Below, piece by piece: positions 8,040-14,215 of a stretch of 16,471 nucleotides of DNA (position 1 is the stretch's first letter; each line of letters starts with the position of its first letter). The DNA is from an uncultured Beijerinckiaceae bacterium. Its GTDB lineage: Bacteria; Pseudomonadota; Alphaproteobacteria; Rhizobiales; Beijerinckiaceae. The stretch spans positions 1,952 through 18,422 of the forward strand of contig CALMGA010000010.1 in the NCBI GenBank assembly GCA_937863205.1. The letters run 5' to 3'. Below the pieces are notes generated by a model that saw nothing but the letters and a program-made list of their open reading frames with translations, was not told where the DNA came from and did not search any database. The position numbers and the translations under genes are program-made.

Positions 8040-8129
8040 AATTTACCTTGATGAAGCGCCAGCGGCGCGCGGCGAACCCGTGGAAGCGCGAGCGCGTTGA
8101 TCGATAACGAGACAACGCCTGGAGGCTTG

Positions 8130-8348
8130 ATGCCAACCCTGTTCCGACTGCTGACCGTCACCGGCCTCGCCGTGGCTCTGGTCTATGGCGCCATGTTCGC
8201 GCTTGCCGGTTCGGTTCGGCCGCAGCAGCGCGAGATCGTCGAGGCGGTGGCGATGCCGCAGAGCGTGGAACTGCGCACGGGGCGCAGCGCGGCGGAAACG
8301 CTGAACAATCAGGCCGCCGCCCTGGTCCACCGCAAGCATCCGCACTGA
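8130..8348 (+). CDS. Small single-helix membrane protein
   Basis: A 72-residue protein from ATG 8130, with GGAGG at 8121-8125. It begins MPTLFRLL, has one hydrophobic helix at about residues 5-27 (LLTVTGLAVALVYGAMFALAG), then a polar tail containing VRPQQREIVEAVAMP and ending HRKHPH. I recall similar short proteins, MP/TLFR...LVYAGMFALA...EP..RE, in Hyphomicrobiales near mtnP, apt and the cytochrome bc1 genes, often mislabelled histidine kinase; it has no kinase motif. The function is unknown. Here it precedes mtnP by about 200 bases, which is consistent with that conserved neighbourhood, but no bc1 genes are in the window. Confidence 0.8.
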   Translation: MPTLFRLLTVTGLAVALVYGAMFALAGSVRPQQREIVEAVAMPQSVELRTGRSAAETLNNQAAALVHRKHPH

Positions 8349-8550
8349 ACAAGCGTGCCCCTTCAGGTCTTCCGCGGCAGCACCCTTGTGCGCCAGGGAC
8401 GAGCGGGAAAGGCTCTGGCGTGAACCATGCAAAGCCGTCCCGTCGCCGCCGATCCGCCGCGTCCGGCAACTGGCGTTTTCCGGCAAAATGCGGCAAGCGA
8501 ACCGCTCGCGATCCGGCGGAGCCAAGATCCAAATCCATGTCCCCAAGTTC

Positions 8551-9426
8551 ATGACGAAAGCCATCGTTGGAATCATCGGCGGCTCCGGCGTCTACCGCCT
8601 CCCCGGCCTTGAGGACGAGCGGGAGGTCGCGGTGTCGACGCCCTGGGGCGAGCCATCCGACAGCCTGCGGTGCGGACGGATCGGCGGCACGGAGGCGGTG
8701 TTCCTGCCCCGCCACGGACGCGGCCATCGCCTGGCGCCCGACGGCATCAACTACCGCGCCAACATCGATGCCCTGAAGCAGGTCGGCGTCACCGATCTCG
8801 TGTCGGTTTCGGCGTGCGGCTCGTTCCGTCAGGAACTGGCGCCGGGCACGTTCGTCATCGCCGACCAGTTCCTCGACCGCACGGTCGGGCGCGCGTCCTC
8901 GTTCTTCGGCAACGGCTGCGTCGCCCACGTCTCGATGGCGCATCCCGTGTCGCCGCGGCTTGCCGCCCGCTGCCTTGCCGCGGCGAAGGCCGAGAACATC
9001 GAGGCGCACGAGGGCGGCACCTACGTGTGCATGGAAGGGCCGCAGTTCTCCTCGCTGGCCGAGTCGCTGGCCTACAAGGCGGCCGGCCATCACGTGATCG
9101 GCATGACCGCGATGCCGGAAGCCAAGCTGGCCCGCGAGGCCGAATTGTCGTATGCCATCGTCGCGATGGTGACGGACTACGACTGCTGGCACCCGGACCA
9201 CGTGGCCGTCGACGTTGCCGCCGTGATCGCCGTGGTGCAGGCCAACGCCGGCCGGGCGGCACGGCTTCTGTCGCGCCTGCTGCACGATTTTCCAGTCGAG
9301 CACGAGGTCTGCCCGCAGGGGTCCGACCGCGTGCTCGATGCCGCGCTGGTTACCGCGCCCGAGGCGCGCGACCCTGCTCTGATGCAGAAGCTCGCCACCC
9401 TCATGAAACGGGTCAACGGCCGATGA
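8551..9426 (+). CDS. mtnP: S-methyl-5'-thioadenosine phosphorylase
   Basis: Splits methylthioadenosine with phosphate into adenine and 5-methylthioribose-1-phosphate, clearing the by-product of polyamine and homoserine-lactone synthesis. The 291 residues match the MTAP branch of the nucleoside phosphorylases: IIGGSGVY for phosphate binding, [37 protein letters not shown], and VTDYDCW, whose Asp favours a 6-amino purine. ATG 8551 starts [13 protein letters not shown] as expected. The frame is open further upstream, but that part is not family-like. The ribosome-binding site is weak. The stop overlaps the apt start (ATGA), so the adenine produced is handed to the next enzyme in the same operon. 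No methionine-salvage enzymes acting on the sugar product are in the window. Confidence 0.96.
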   Translation: MTKAIVGIIGGSGVYRLPGLEDEREVAVSTPWGEPSDSLRCGRIGGTEAVFLPRHGRGHRLAPDGINYRANIDALKQVGVTDLVSVSACGSFRQELAPGTFVIADQFLDRTVGRASSFFGNGCVAHVSMAHPVSPRLAARCLAAAKAENIEAHEGGTYVCMEGPQFSSLAESLAYKAAGHHVIGMTAMPEAKLAREAELSYAIVAMVTDYDCWHPDHVAVDVAAVIAVVQANAGRAARLLSRLLHDFPVEHEVCPQGSDRVLDAALVTAPEARDPALMQKLATLMKRVNGR

Positions 9427-9992
9427 ACGCGCAAGTCCACGCTGCCCACGACGGGTCTGCCAACGCCGATCTCGTCGCGGCCATCCGCACGATTCCCGAC
9501 CATCCCAAACCCGGCATCTTGTTTCGCGACATCACCACCCTGCTCGGCGACCCCGCTGCCTTTCGGCGCACGGTGGACCTGCTGGTGCAACCCTTCGCCG
9601 GAACCGGAATCGCCAAGGTCGTCGGCATCGAGGCGCGCGGCTTCATCCTCGGCGGGGCCATGGCCCACCAGATTGCGGCCGGCTTTGTGCCGATCCGCAA
9701 GAAAGGCAAGCTGCCGCACGAAACCGTGTCGATCAGCTACGAGCTGGAATACGGCACCGACGAGATGGAGATCCACGTCGATGCGGTGAAGCCCGGCGAG
9801 AAGGTGCTGCTGGTCGACGACCTCGTCGCCACCGGCGGCACGGCGGAGGGCGCAGTCAAGCTGTTGCGCCAGATCGGCGCTGACGTCGCGGCCGTTTGCT
9901 TCGTGATCGATCTGCCCGACCTTGGCGGCCGGGCGCGGATCGAGGCGATGGGCGTGCCGGTGCGCACGCTGGTCGAGTTCGCCGGACACTGA
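9423..9992 (+). CDS. apt: Adenine phosphoribosyltransferase
   Basis: Converts adenine and PRPP to AMP. The 189-residue protein has the family N-terminus ([27 protein letters not shown]), the [16 protein letters not shown] segment, the [22 protein letters not shown] flexible loop and the PRPP-binding [14 protein letters not shown]. It overlaps mtnP by four bases (ATGA) and the following gene by one base (TGATG), so three genes are translationally linked. Pairing with mtnP makes one pathway: methylthioadenosine to adenine to AMP. The length is close to the usual 170-180 plus a short N-terminal extension. Confidence 0.97.
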   Translation: MNAQVHAAHDGSANADLVAAIRTIPDHPKPGILFRDITTLLGDPAAFRRTVDLLVQPFAGTGIAKVVGIEARGFILGGAMAHQIAAGFVPIRKKGKLPHETVSISYELEYGTDEMEIHVDAVKPGEKVLLVDDLVATGGTAEGAVKLLRQIGADVAAVCFVIDLPDLGGRARIEAMGVPVRTLVEFAGH

Positions 9993-10906
9993 TGCGTCCG
10001 CGTCGGCCGGCACGGTCGGCAACCTGGCTGCGCTCAGGGCTGCTCGCCGTTGCCCTCGTGCAGCAGCTCCCTGCCGAGGCGGCAACGCCCTTGGCCGACG
10101 TGCCGCCGGCCCCGCGCGTCCCCGACCTGTTCGATCCCGACCACTATATTCCCAAGCCGGACCTGTCGGCGATCCGCAGCATCCGCTTCCTCACCACCGA
10201 CGATTTTCCGCCGTTCCATTTTGCCCTCGCCGACGGCACGCTGGTCGGCTTCGACCTCGATCTCGCCCGCGCGATCTGCCGCGACCTGAAGCTCGCCTGC
10301 ACCATCCAGGCCCGTCGCTTCGACACGCTGACGGCCGAAATCAAGGCCGGCCACGACGATGCCCTCATCGCCGCCGTGGCCAACACGCCCGCCTCGCGCG
10401 CCGACCTCGATTTCACCGAGCCCTATTACACCACGCCGGCACGCTTCGTGGTCAGGCTCAAATCGAAGCTCGACGGCCCGAAGCCCGACGGCAAGGGCCG
10501 GATCGAGGCGATGACGCCGGACGCGCTGGCGGGGCACACGGTCGGCGTGGAGGCCGGTACAACGCACGAGGCTTATCTGAAGACGTTCTTTCCCAAGGCG
10601 GTGCTGAAATCCTACCGCAGCCAACTCGACCTCAGGGCGGCGCTCGGCATGGACGAAGTCGAGGCTGCCTTCGCCGATGGCATCGGCTTGGCCGCTTGGC
10701 TCAACGGCGGGGAAGGGCAGGCCTGCTGCGCCTTCCGCGGAGGTCCCTTTACCGAGAGCCGCTTCTTCGGCAACGGCGTCTCGATTGCCGTCGCCAAGGG
10801 GAACGCCGCATTGCGCGGGGAACTCGACTATGAATTGGCCAAACTGATGCGCGACGGCACCTACGCCGACATCTTCCTCAAATACTTTCCCATCAGCTTC
10901 TACTGA
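9992..10906 (+). CDS. Family 3 solute-binding protein, periplasmic
   Basis: A 304-residue exported protein of the extracellular solute-binding family 3 type (polar amino-acid-like). The signal peptide is [31 protein letters not shown]. The core begins IRFLTTDDFPPFHFALADGTLVGFDLDLARAICRDL and includes SRADLDFTEPYYTTPARFVVR, LAGHTVGVEAGTTHEAYL, a middle strand with ALGMDEVEAAFADGIGLAAWL, and a C-terminal LMRDGTYADIFLKYF. The start ATG shares one base with the apt stop. No permease or ATPase gene adjoins it, so it either works with a transporter encoded elsewhere or is a sensor-type binding protein. The ligand cannot be read from the sequence; a link to methylthioadenosine or purine salvage is only suggested by the operon. 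Its 3' end overlaps the convergent DUF2852 gene by seven bases. Confidence 0.9.
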   Translation: MRPRRPARSATWLRSGLLAVALVQQLPAEAATPLADVPPAPRVPDLFDPDHYIPKPDLSAIRSIRFLTTDDFPPFHFALADGTLVGFDLDLARAICRDLKLACTIQARRFDTLTAEIKAGHDDALIAAVANTPASRADLDFTEPYYTTPARFVVRLKSKLDGPKPDGKGRIEAMTPDALAGHTVGVEAGTTHEAYLKTFFPKAVLKSYRSQLDLRAALGMDEVEAAFADGIGLAAWLNGGEGQACCAFRGGPFTESRFFGNGVSIAVAKGNAALRGELDYELAKLMRDGTYADIFLKYFPISFY

Positions 10907-11424
10907 CGGGCATCGAAGGGGGGCGACCCCGGCCGGTGCGGCTCGGAAATGCCGCGAGCCTGCATGAAGCGGTCGAAGTCTTCGTGATCCGTCCCATGCA
11001 GCAATCCGCTGCGATAGGCGGCGAATTCACGCTCGGCCTCGCGGAGCCTGTCCCGGTCCGCCTCGATGCGCAGCAACTCCGCGCGCCGCCAACGATCAAA
11101 GGCGAGATTGCCGCTGGAACGCGGCCCCACGTGCAGCGACGGTAGGGACGAGCCGGCGAGCAGCGACCGCGCCACTGCGACGAGCGCGTCCCACTTTTCC
11201 CTGGCGAAGGCGAAGACGCTGCCGCGATAGCCGCTCGCCTGCTGCCAGAGCTTCAGCCCGACAAAAGCGACGGCGACCTCCCAATGGATCACCAGGGCGA
11301 TGACCGCCACCACCACGTCGGCCGCGCTCCAGCCGCTCCCGGCCTCGGCAGCGGGCTCCTCCCCGGCCGATCCCCGGCGACGCAGCTTCTGCCAACCGTG
11401 CACGCCGTTGCCCCAACCGCCCAT
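10900..11424 (-). CDS. DUF2852 membrane protein
   Basis: A 174-residue protein of unknown function. ATG 11422-11424 is supported by GGAG seven bases upstream; the frame is open to 11724 but loses likeness. A polar start is followed by one or two membrane passes at about residues 34-58 (SAADVVVAVIALVIHWEVAVAFVGLKLW), a variable middle, and a charged helical tail with SGNLAFDRWRRAELLRIEADRDRLREAEREFAAY and DHEDFDRFMQAR. This tail is the signature of the DUF2852 family, which is common in Hyphomicrobiales. The gene is divergent from dps across 245 bases and convergent with the solute-binding protein gene. Confidence 0.85.
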   Translation of the reverse strand: MGGWGNGVHGWQKLRRRGSAGEEPAAEAGSGWSAADVVVAVIALVIHWEVAVAFVGLKLWQQASGYRGSVFAFAREKWDALVAVARSLLAGSSLPSLHVGPRSSGNLAFDRWRRAELLRIEADRDRLREAEREFAAYRSGLLHGTDHEDFDRFMQARGISEPHRPGSPPFDARQ

Positions 11425-11440
11425 CGAACCGCTCCGCGAA

Positions 11441-11459
11441 CAGCGACGTCGCGTCGCTG
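11441..11459. promoter_or_regulatory. Perfect 8+3+8 palindrome upstream of the DUF2852 gene
   Basis: CAGCGACG-TCG-CGTCGCTG is a perfect inverted repeat lying 16 bases upstream of the DUF2852 start codon and about 210 bases upstream of dps. Its position near one start of a divergent pair suits a repressor operator. As RNA it would form an 8-bp hairpin in the leader, just before the ribosome-binding site. The rest of the 11425-11669 spacer shows no recognisable OxyR or Fur site for dps. Confidence 0.5.
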
Positions 11460-11669
11460 GAAAGAAGATCAGGAGCGGCGCGATTTTCCGCAAGCCCCGT
11501 TCGCAAGCCTTCGTGATCCTTCGCGGCTGCGGCAACAGGGTGCCGGACATCATGGCTGCCGGAACCACCGATGAGATGTGGTGTTGGTGCGCAGATGCGA
11601 CGGCGGCTGCCCCGCATAGGCTCGGCCGCATCCGTCGCCACCCCGATTCCCAAGAACAAGGACGACGAC

Positions 11670-12215
11670 ATGACTTCATCTGCCAAGGGCGCGCCCATGC
11701 ACCGGACCCGCAACGAGACGGCAAGCAACGCCAAGAAGGTCGCCATCGAGACCCTTCAAGCGCGTCTCGTCGATGGCATCGACCTCGCGCTGGTCATCAA
11801 GCAGGCTCATTGGAACCTGAAGGGGCCTGAATTCATCGGCCTGCATCTGATGCTCGATGGGTTTCGCGACACGATGGACGATTACAACGACAAGGTGGCC
11901 GAGCGGATCGTTCAACTCGGCGGCACGGCGCGTGGCACCACGCAGGTTGTCGCCGCGGAGTCCAAGCTGGCTGCCTACCCGACGGACATCTATGCGATCG
12001 GCGACCATCTCGCCGCTCTGATCGATCGCTATGCCCTCTACGCCAATGCGGTTCGCCAGAACATCGATGAAACCGACGAGGCGGGTGAGCCCGATACCGC
12101 CGACCTTTTCACCGAGATTTCGCGCGGCGTCGACAAGCAGCTTTGGTTCATCGAGGCGCACGTGCAGGAGCCCAAGGGCCGCATGCGCGATGGCGACGGC
12201 ACCGGCCAGCGCTGA
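11670..12215 (+). CDS. dps: Dps, DNA-binding ferritin-like protein
   Basis: Forms a dodecameric shell that oxidises ferrous iron with peroxide, stores it, and in many species coats DNA in stress or stationary phase. The 181 residues match the family closely: LALVIKQAHWNLKG, FIGLHLMLDGFRD, DKVAERIVQLGG, GTTQVVA, YPTDIYAIGDHL and DKQLWFIEAHVQ. The ferroxidase ligands are visible as H47, H59, D74 and E78. The N-terminus is Lys/Arg-rich (MHRTRNETASNAKK), as in members that bind DNA. AAGGA lies seven bases before ATG 11670. The upstream frame is open but unlike Dps. The gene stands alone on its strand, divergent from DUF2852 and convergent with gntK. Confidence 0.97.
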   Translation: MTSSAKGAPMHRTRNETASNAKKVAIETLQARLVDGIDLALVIKQAHWNLKGPEFIGLHLMLDGFRDTMDDYNDKVAERIVQLGGTARGTTQVVAAESKLAAYPTDIYAIGDHLAALIDRYALYANAVRQNIDETDEAGEPDTADLFTEISRGVDKQLWFIEAHVQEPKGRMRDGDGTGQR

Positions 12216-12219
12216 CCCG

Positions 12220-12254
12220 CGCGAGCCTATTTCGAAGCGCTGTCCCGGCTCGCG
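12220..12254. terminator. Possible bidirectional hairpin between dps and gntK
   Basis: CGCGAGCC at 12220-12227 pairs perfectly with GGCTCGCG at 12247-12254 across a 19-base loop, in the 51-base gap between the converging dps and gntK genes. The position suits a shared terminator. No T-run follows on either strand, and the loop is long, so this is weak. Confidence 0.3.
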
Positions 12255-12266
12255 GCGAGGTGGGTC

Positions 12267-12911
12267 CTATCCGTCGGGAACGATCAATTCTGCAGCGAAG
12301 GGCGGCGATGCCGTCCTTTTTCGTGCGAGATGGGCGCCCTTGCCTCTCGGCCTGCCTTGGCGCAGCAGCCAGCGGCGGGCCGCTTCCACGGTCTGCCGTG
12401 GCGTTCCCGTTTCCGCGATCTCCGTCCCGTCCTCGTCGCTCTCCAATGGCTCAAGGCAATCGAGCTGGCTCTGCAACAGCGCCACAGGCATGAAATGCTG
12501 GCGGCGCGCTTTGATGCGAGCCTCCAGGATTGCGGGCGGGATGGTCAGGTGAATGAAGATCAGCTCGTGCCGCGCGGCGTCCACGAGCGCGTCGCGATAG
12601 CGGCGGCGCAGCGCCGAGCAGGCCACGACCACGGAGCGGCCTTTGCGGCAGTGGTCTCCGATGGCATGGCCGACCTTCTCCAGCCAGGGCTTGCGGTCGT
12701 CGTCATCGAGCGGGGTGCCCGAGCGCATCTTCGCGATGTTGGCTGACGAGTGGAAGTTGTCGCCTTCGAGGTAGGTGGCACCGATGGCCGGCGCGAGGCG
12801 CTTGCCCACGGTGGTCTTGCCGCACCCGCTCACGCCGATCAGCACCACCGCCCGGACCCGCCAGCTTCCGTGGAAGCCGCGGATCCTCCGAGCGCCCCTC
12901 GTTTCCCGCAC
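12267..12911 (-). CDS. gntK: Gluconokinase
   Basis: Phosphorylates D-gluconate to 6-phosphogluconate with ATP, feeding the Entner-Doudoroff and pentose phosphate routes. The motifs are the P-loop GVSGCGKTT at about residues 26-34, YLEGDNFHSSANIAKMRSGTPLDDDDRKPWL (substrate and lid), VVACSALRRRYRDALVD, and RRQHFMPVALLQSQLDCLEPLESDEDG near the C-terminus. At 214 residues it is longer than the usual 165-180. It has about 18 extra residues before the core and a basic 25-residue tail after the family end. The GTG start at 12911 is backed by GGGGAG seven bases upstream, and no ATG, GTG or TTG fits better close to the P-loop. No gnt transporter or gluconate dehydrogenase is beside it. It is divergent from ybgC. 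Confidence 0.95.
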   Translation of the reverse strand: MRETRGARRIRGFHGSWRVRAVVLIGVSGCGKTTVGKRLAPAIGATYLEGDNFHSSANIAKMRSGTPLDDDDRKPWLEKVGHAIGDHCRKGRSVVVACSALRRRYRDALVDAARHELIFIHLTIPPAILEARIKARRQHFMPVALLQSQLDCLEPLESDEDGTEIAETGTPRQTVEAARRWLLRQGRPRGKGAHLARKRTASPPFAAELIVPDG

Positions 12912-12943
12912 GCCGACGCTCCCCGTTTGACCGGCCCACCGCT

Positions 12944-12963
12944 CGCTGCAACAAGCTGCAGCG
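12944..12963 (+). promoter_or_regulatory. Stem-loop abutting the ybgC start codon
   Basis: CGCTGCA (12944-12950) and TGCAGCG (12957-12963) form a perfect 7-bp stem with a 6-base loop, ending on the base before ATG 12964. In mRNA it would occupy the place of the ribosome-binding site, and no other Shine-Dalgarno is visible. It could hold translation down, mark a leaderless start with the palindrome as an operator, or be coincidence. The whole gntK-ybgC spacer is only 52 bases. Confidence 0.4.
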
Positions 12964-13389
12964 ATGTTCGTGCCGCACCAGACGACGCTTCGCGTTTATT
13001 ACGAGGACACCGACTTCAGCGGGTACGTTTATCACGCCAACTACCTCCGCTTCTTCGAGCGGAGCCGCACGGAGTTCCTGCGTGCCGCCGGTGTCACGCA
13101 GTCCGCGCTGCATCGCGCGCGGGCCGGCCTCGTGTTCGTGGTGAGCCGGATCGAGGTCGACTATCTCCGCCCGGCCGCGATGGATGACCTGCTGAACATT
13201 GCCACATCCGTCGAGGAAGCGCGCGGCCCGATGATCCGTCTGCGGCAGGAGATCACGCGCGAGGGCGTGGCGCTGTCCCGCGCCCTCGTTACCATCATCG
13301 CGGTCCGCGACGGCCGGCCGGTGCGGCTGCCGCCGGAGGTGAAGACGGCGCTGCTGACCGAGGCCGCGAACCAGACGCCGCCGGCCTGA
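12964..13389 (+). CDS. ybgC: YbgC-like acyl-CoA thioesterase (hotdog fold)
   Basis: A 141-residue 4-hydroxybenzoyl-CoA-thioesterase-type hotdog protein, the expected size for YbgC, which hydrolyses acyl-CoA thioesters and is often linked to the Tol-Pal system. The signature YYEDTDFSGYVYHANYLRFFERSRTEFLR places the catalytic Asp at residue 17. The later stretch LVFVVSRIEVDYLRPAAMDDLL is the usual second half of the fold. In many alphaproteobacteria ybgC heads the tolQRAB operon; none of those genes adjoins it here, although exbB, exbD and tonB lie about 9.5 kb away. The start at ATG 12964 matches the family N-terminus. Confidence 0.92.
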   Translation: MFVPHQTTLRVYYEDTDFSGYVYHANYLRFFERSRTEFLRAAGVTQSALHRARAGLVFVVSRIEVDYLRPAAMDDLLNIATSVEEARGPMIRLRQEITREGVALSRALVTIIAVRDGRPVRLPPEVKTALLTEAANQTPPA

Positions 13390-13405
13390 TCGCGCGCCGT
13401 CCGGA

Positions 13406-13448
13406 CTAAGCGGGTTCGCGTTGGCAGGCCAACGCTTCATCCGCTTAG
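13406..13448. repeat. Nested inverted repeat downstream of ybgC
   Basis: The outer arms CTAAGCGG (13406-13413) and CCGCTTAG (13441-13448) enclose inner arms GCGTTGG (13418-13424) and CCAACGC (13429-13435) with a CAGG loop. All 15 pairs are perfect, separated by a 4/5-base internal loop. It starts 16 bases after the ybgC stop. No T-run follows, so if it is a terminator it is not the simple intrinsic kind. It may be a REP-like intergenic element. Confidence 0.6.
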
Positions 13449-13461
13449 CTTCTTGATTGCC

Positions 13462-13506
13462 GCAGGTTTTGATCGCAAAACCGCGGGGCGCTTTTGCGAA
13501 ACCTGC
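13462..13506. repeat. Second nested inverted repeat, after the YARHG gene
   Basis: The outer arms GCAGGTT (13462-13468) and AACCTGC (13500-13506) enclose inner arms TCGCAAAA (13473-13480) and TTTTGCGA (13492-13499) around an 11-base GC loop. All 15 pairs are perfect, with a 4-base bulge on one side. It sits 37 bases past the stop of the YARHG gene on the minus strand and 13 bases beyond the previous nested repeat. It could act with its neighbour as a transcript end for the converging ybgC and YARHG genes. Confidence 0.6.
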
Positions 13507-13543
13507 TTAGAACCTCTTCGAGCTTGCGAAGCAGGCGAAGGCT

Positions 13544-13828
13544 TCAGGATGGGCAGCCCTGGGCCCGCTCGGCCTGCTGGATCTGCTCGACCTGAAAGCG
13601 ATCGCCGCGCGGAAGCTGCCCGTAGGGCGGGAAGCAGCCGCGCCCGAAGGTGCGGATCGCGCGTTCCGATTGGAAGCAGTAGCCATATCGGGCGTAGATG
13701 GCGTTGCGCTCCTGCCAAAGCTCGTTGCAGCTCCCACCCTGCGCGAGGGCGGCAACCGGCAGGCAGGCGGCTGCCGAAGCGCCGGATGCGGCAAACAGCG
13801 TCACAAGTCTCGATCGCGTGGCAGCCAT
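13544..13828 (-). CDS. Small secreted YARHG-domain protein
   Basis: A 94-residue exported protein. ATG 13826-13828 has an ideal AGGAGG six bases upstream. The signal peptide is MAATRSRLVTLFAASGASAAACLPVAALA, cleaved near residue 29. The mature part holds CNELWQERNAIYARYGYCFQSERAIRTFG, the YARHG motif region, followed by GCFPPYGQLPRGDRFQVEQI. Four Cys (34, 51, 65, 92) could make two disulfides. YARHG domains occur in extracellular or envelope proteins of unknown function. It stands alone on its strand, with a structured leader (13845-13881) and a palindrome at its likely promoter (13895-13913). Confidence 0.85.
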   Translation of the reverse strand: MAATRSRLVTLFAASGASAAACLPVAALAQGGSCNELWQERNAIYARYGYCFQSERAIRTFGRGCFPPYGQLPRGDRFQVEQIQQAERAQGCPS

Positions 13829-13844
13829 GGTCGACCTCCTGGGA

Positions 13845-13881
13845 ACCGGTCGGCGTTTCCCGCGGGGCATCGCCGACCGGT
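13845..13881 (-). promoter_or_regulatory. Long leader hairpin of the YARHG gene
   Basis: ACCGGTCGGCG (13845-13855) and CGCCGACCGGT (13871-13881) are perfect 11-base complements around a 15-base loop that itself contains CCCGCGGG. On the minus strand it ends a few bases before the AGGAGG ribosome-binding site and 17 bases before the ATG. In RNA it would be a strong stem beside the ribosome-binding site without covering it. An mRNA stabiliser, a translation control element or a DNA operator are all open. Confidence 0.55.
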
Positions 13882-13894
13882 GCGTCCTCGTATA

Positions 13895-13913
13895 CTGACG
13901 TTTTGAACGTCAG
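13895..13913. promoter_or_regulatory. Perfect palindrome at the likely YARHG promoter
   Basis: CTGACGTT-TTG-AACGTCAG is a perfect 8+3+8 inverted repeat, 67 bases upstream of the YARHG ATG. A TATACT/AGTATA box overlaps its left edge (13891-13896), where a -10 element could lie. This is the usual geometry of a dimeric repressor site. The regulator is unknown; none is encoded next to it. Confidence 0.5.
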
Positions 13914-14011
13914 GCGTCACGCCGTACATAGCACCATGGTCTCAGCCGCTGCCGGGCTGGCGGCCCGACCGGGACCGGCGTTCGGGTCTGGCGATCCCCT
14001 GCGATCTGCCT

Positions 14012-14017
14012 TATATG
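14012..14017 (+). promoter_or_regulatory. Putative -10 box for 6S RNA
   Basis: TATATG within CCTTATATGAATG is the only AT-rich hexamer just before the 6S RNA and is spaced to give a transcript start near 14024-14030. No good -35 is seen. The upstream stretch 13914-14011 holds nothing else that I recognise. In relatives zapA usually lies there. Confidence 0.35.
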
Positions 14018-14023
14018 AATGGG

Positions 14024-14180
14024 GCGGCGCTGCGGGGTGCGTGTTGGATTTGTATTCCCGGGGCCTTATCGATCTCAAGGGAGCTGTCCCTGGCCTTGTC
14101 CGTGGACTCGGTCATATGGCGCCCACCTACGTTGTAGGTTCCCGGGGTCGATGTCCCACGGCTTTTGTGGCCCGCACTTT
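14024..14180 (+). ncRNA. ssrS: 6S RNA (SsrS)
   Basis: 6S RNA mimics an open promoter and sequesters sigma-70 RNA polymerase in stationary phase. Between 13829 and 14216 there is no credible protein gene, but about 150 bases fold like 6S. GCGGG near 14033 can pair with CCCGC near 14172 as the closing stem. CCGTGG-AC (from 14100) pairs with GT-CCCACGG (to about 14161). An apical hairpin ACCTAC-GTT-GTAGGT sits at 14125-14139, and AGGGA-gctg-TCCCT sits on the 5' side at about 14088-14101. The stretch GCGCCCACCTAC...GTAGGTTC is characteristic of alphaproteobacterial 6S as I remember it. Position directly before 5-formyl-THF cyclo-ligase is the conserved ssrS location in proteobacteria. The ends are approximate. 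Confidence 0.8.
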
Positions 14181-14183
14181 CTT

Positions 14184-14212
14184 GCGTGAGTGGTTCTTGC
14201 TGGCGTGAGTGG
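14184..14212 (+). repeat. 10-bp direct repeat before the cyclo-ligase start
   Basis: GCGTGAGTGG occurs at 14184-14193 and again at 14203-14212, 19 bases apart, the second ending three bases before ATG 14216. It lies between the 3' end of the 6S RNA and the coding start. It might come from a small duplication. The GAG in the second copy is the nearest thing to a ribosome-binding site. Confidence 0.5.
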
Positions 14213-14215
14213 CTG

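Noticed and set aside
8376..8394. Hairpin GGC-A-GCAC...GTGCGCC after the small membrane protein gene as a terminator
   Set aside because: It has a bulge, a short stem and no T-run; too weak to list as a feature.
8158..9303. A 381-residue minus-strand frame opposite mtnP
   Set aside because: Antisense to a protein with all MTAP motifs; no recognisable domain.
13453..14208. A 251-residue plus-strand frame spanning the YARHG gene and the 6S RNA
   Set aside because: It runs antisense to a gene with an ideal ribosome-binding site and signal peptide, then through a structured RNA; composition is not protein-like.
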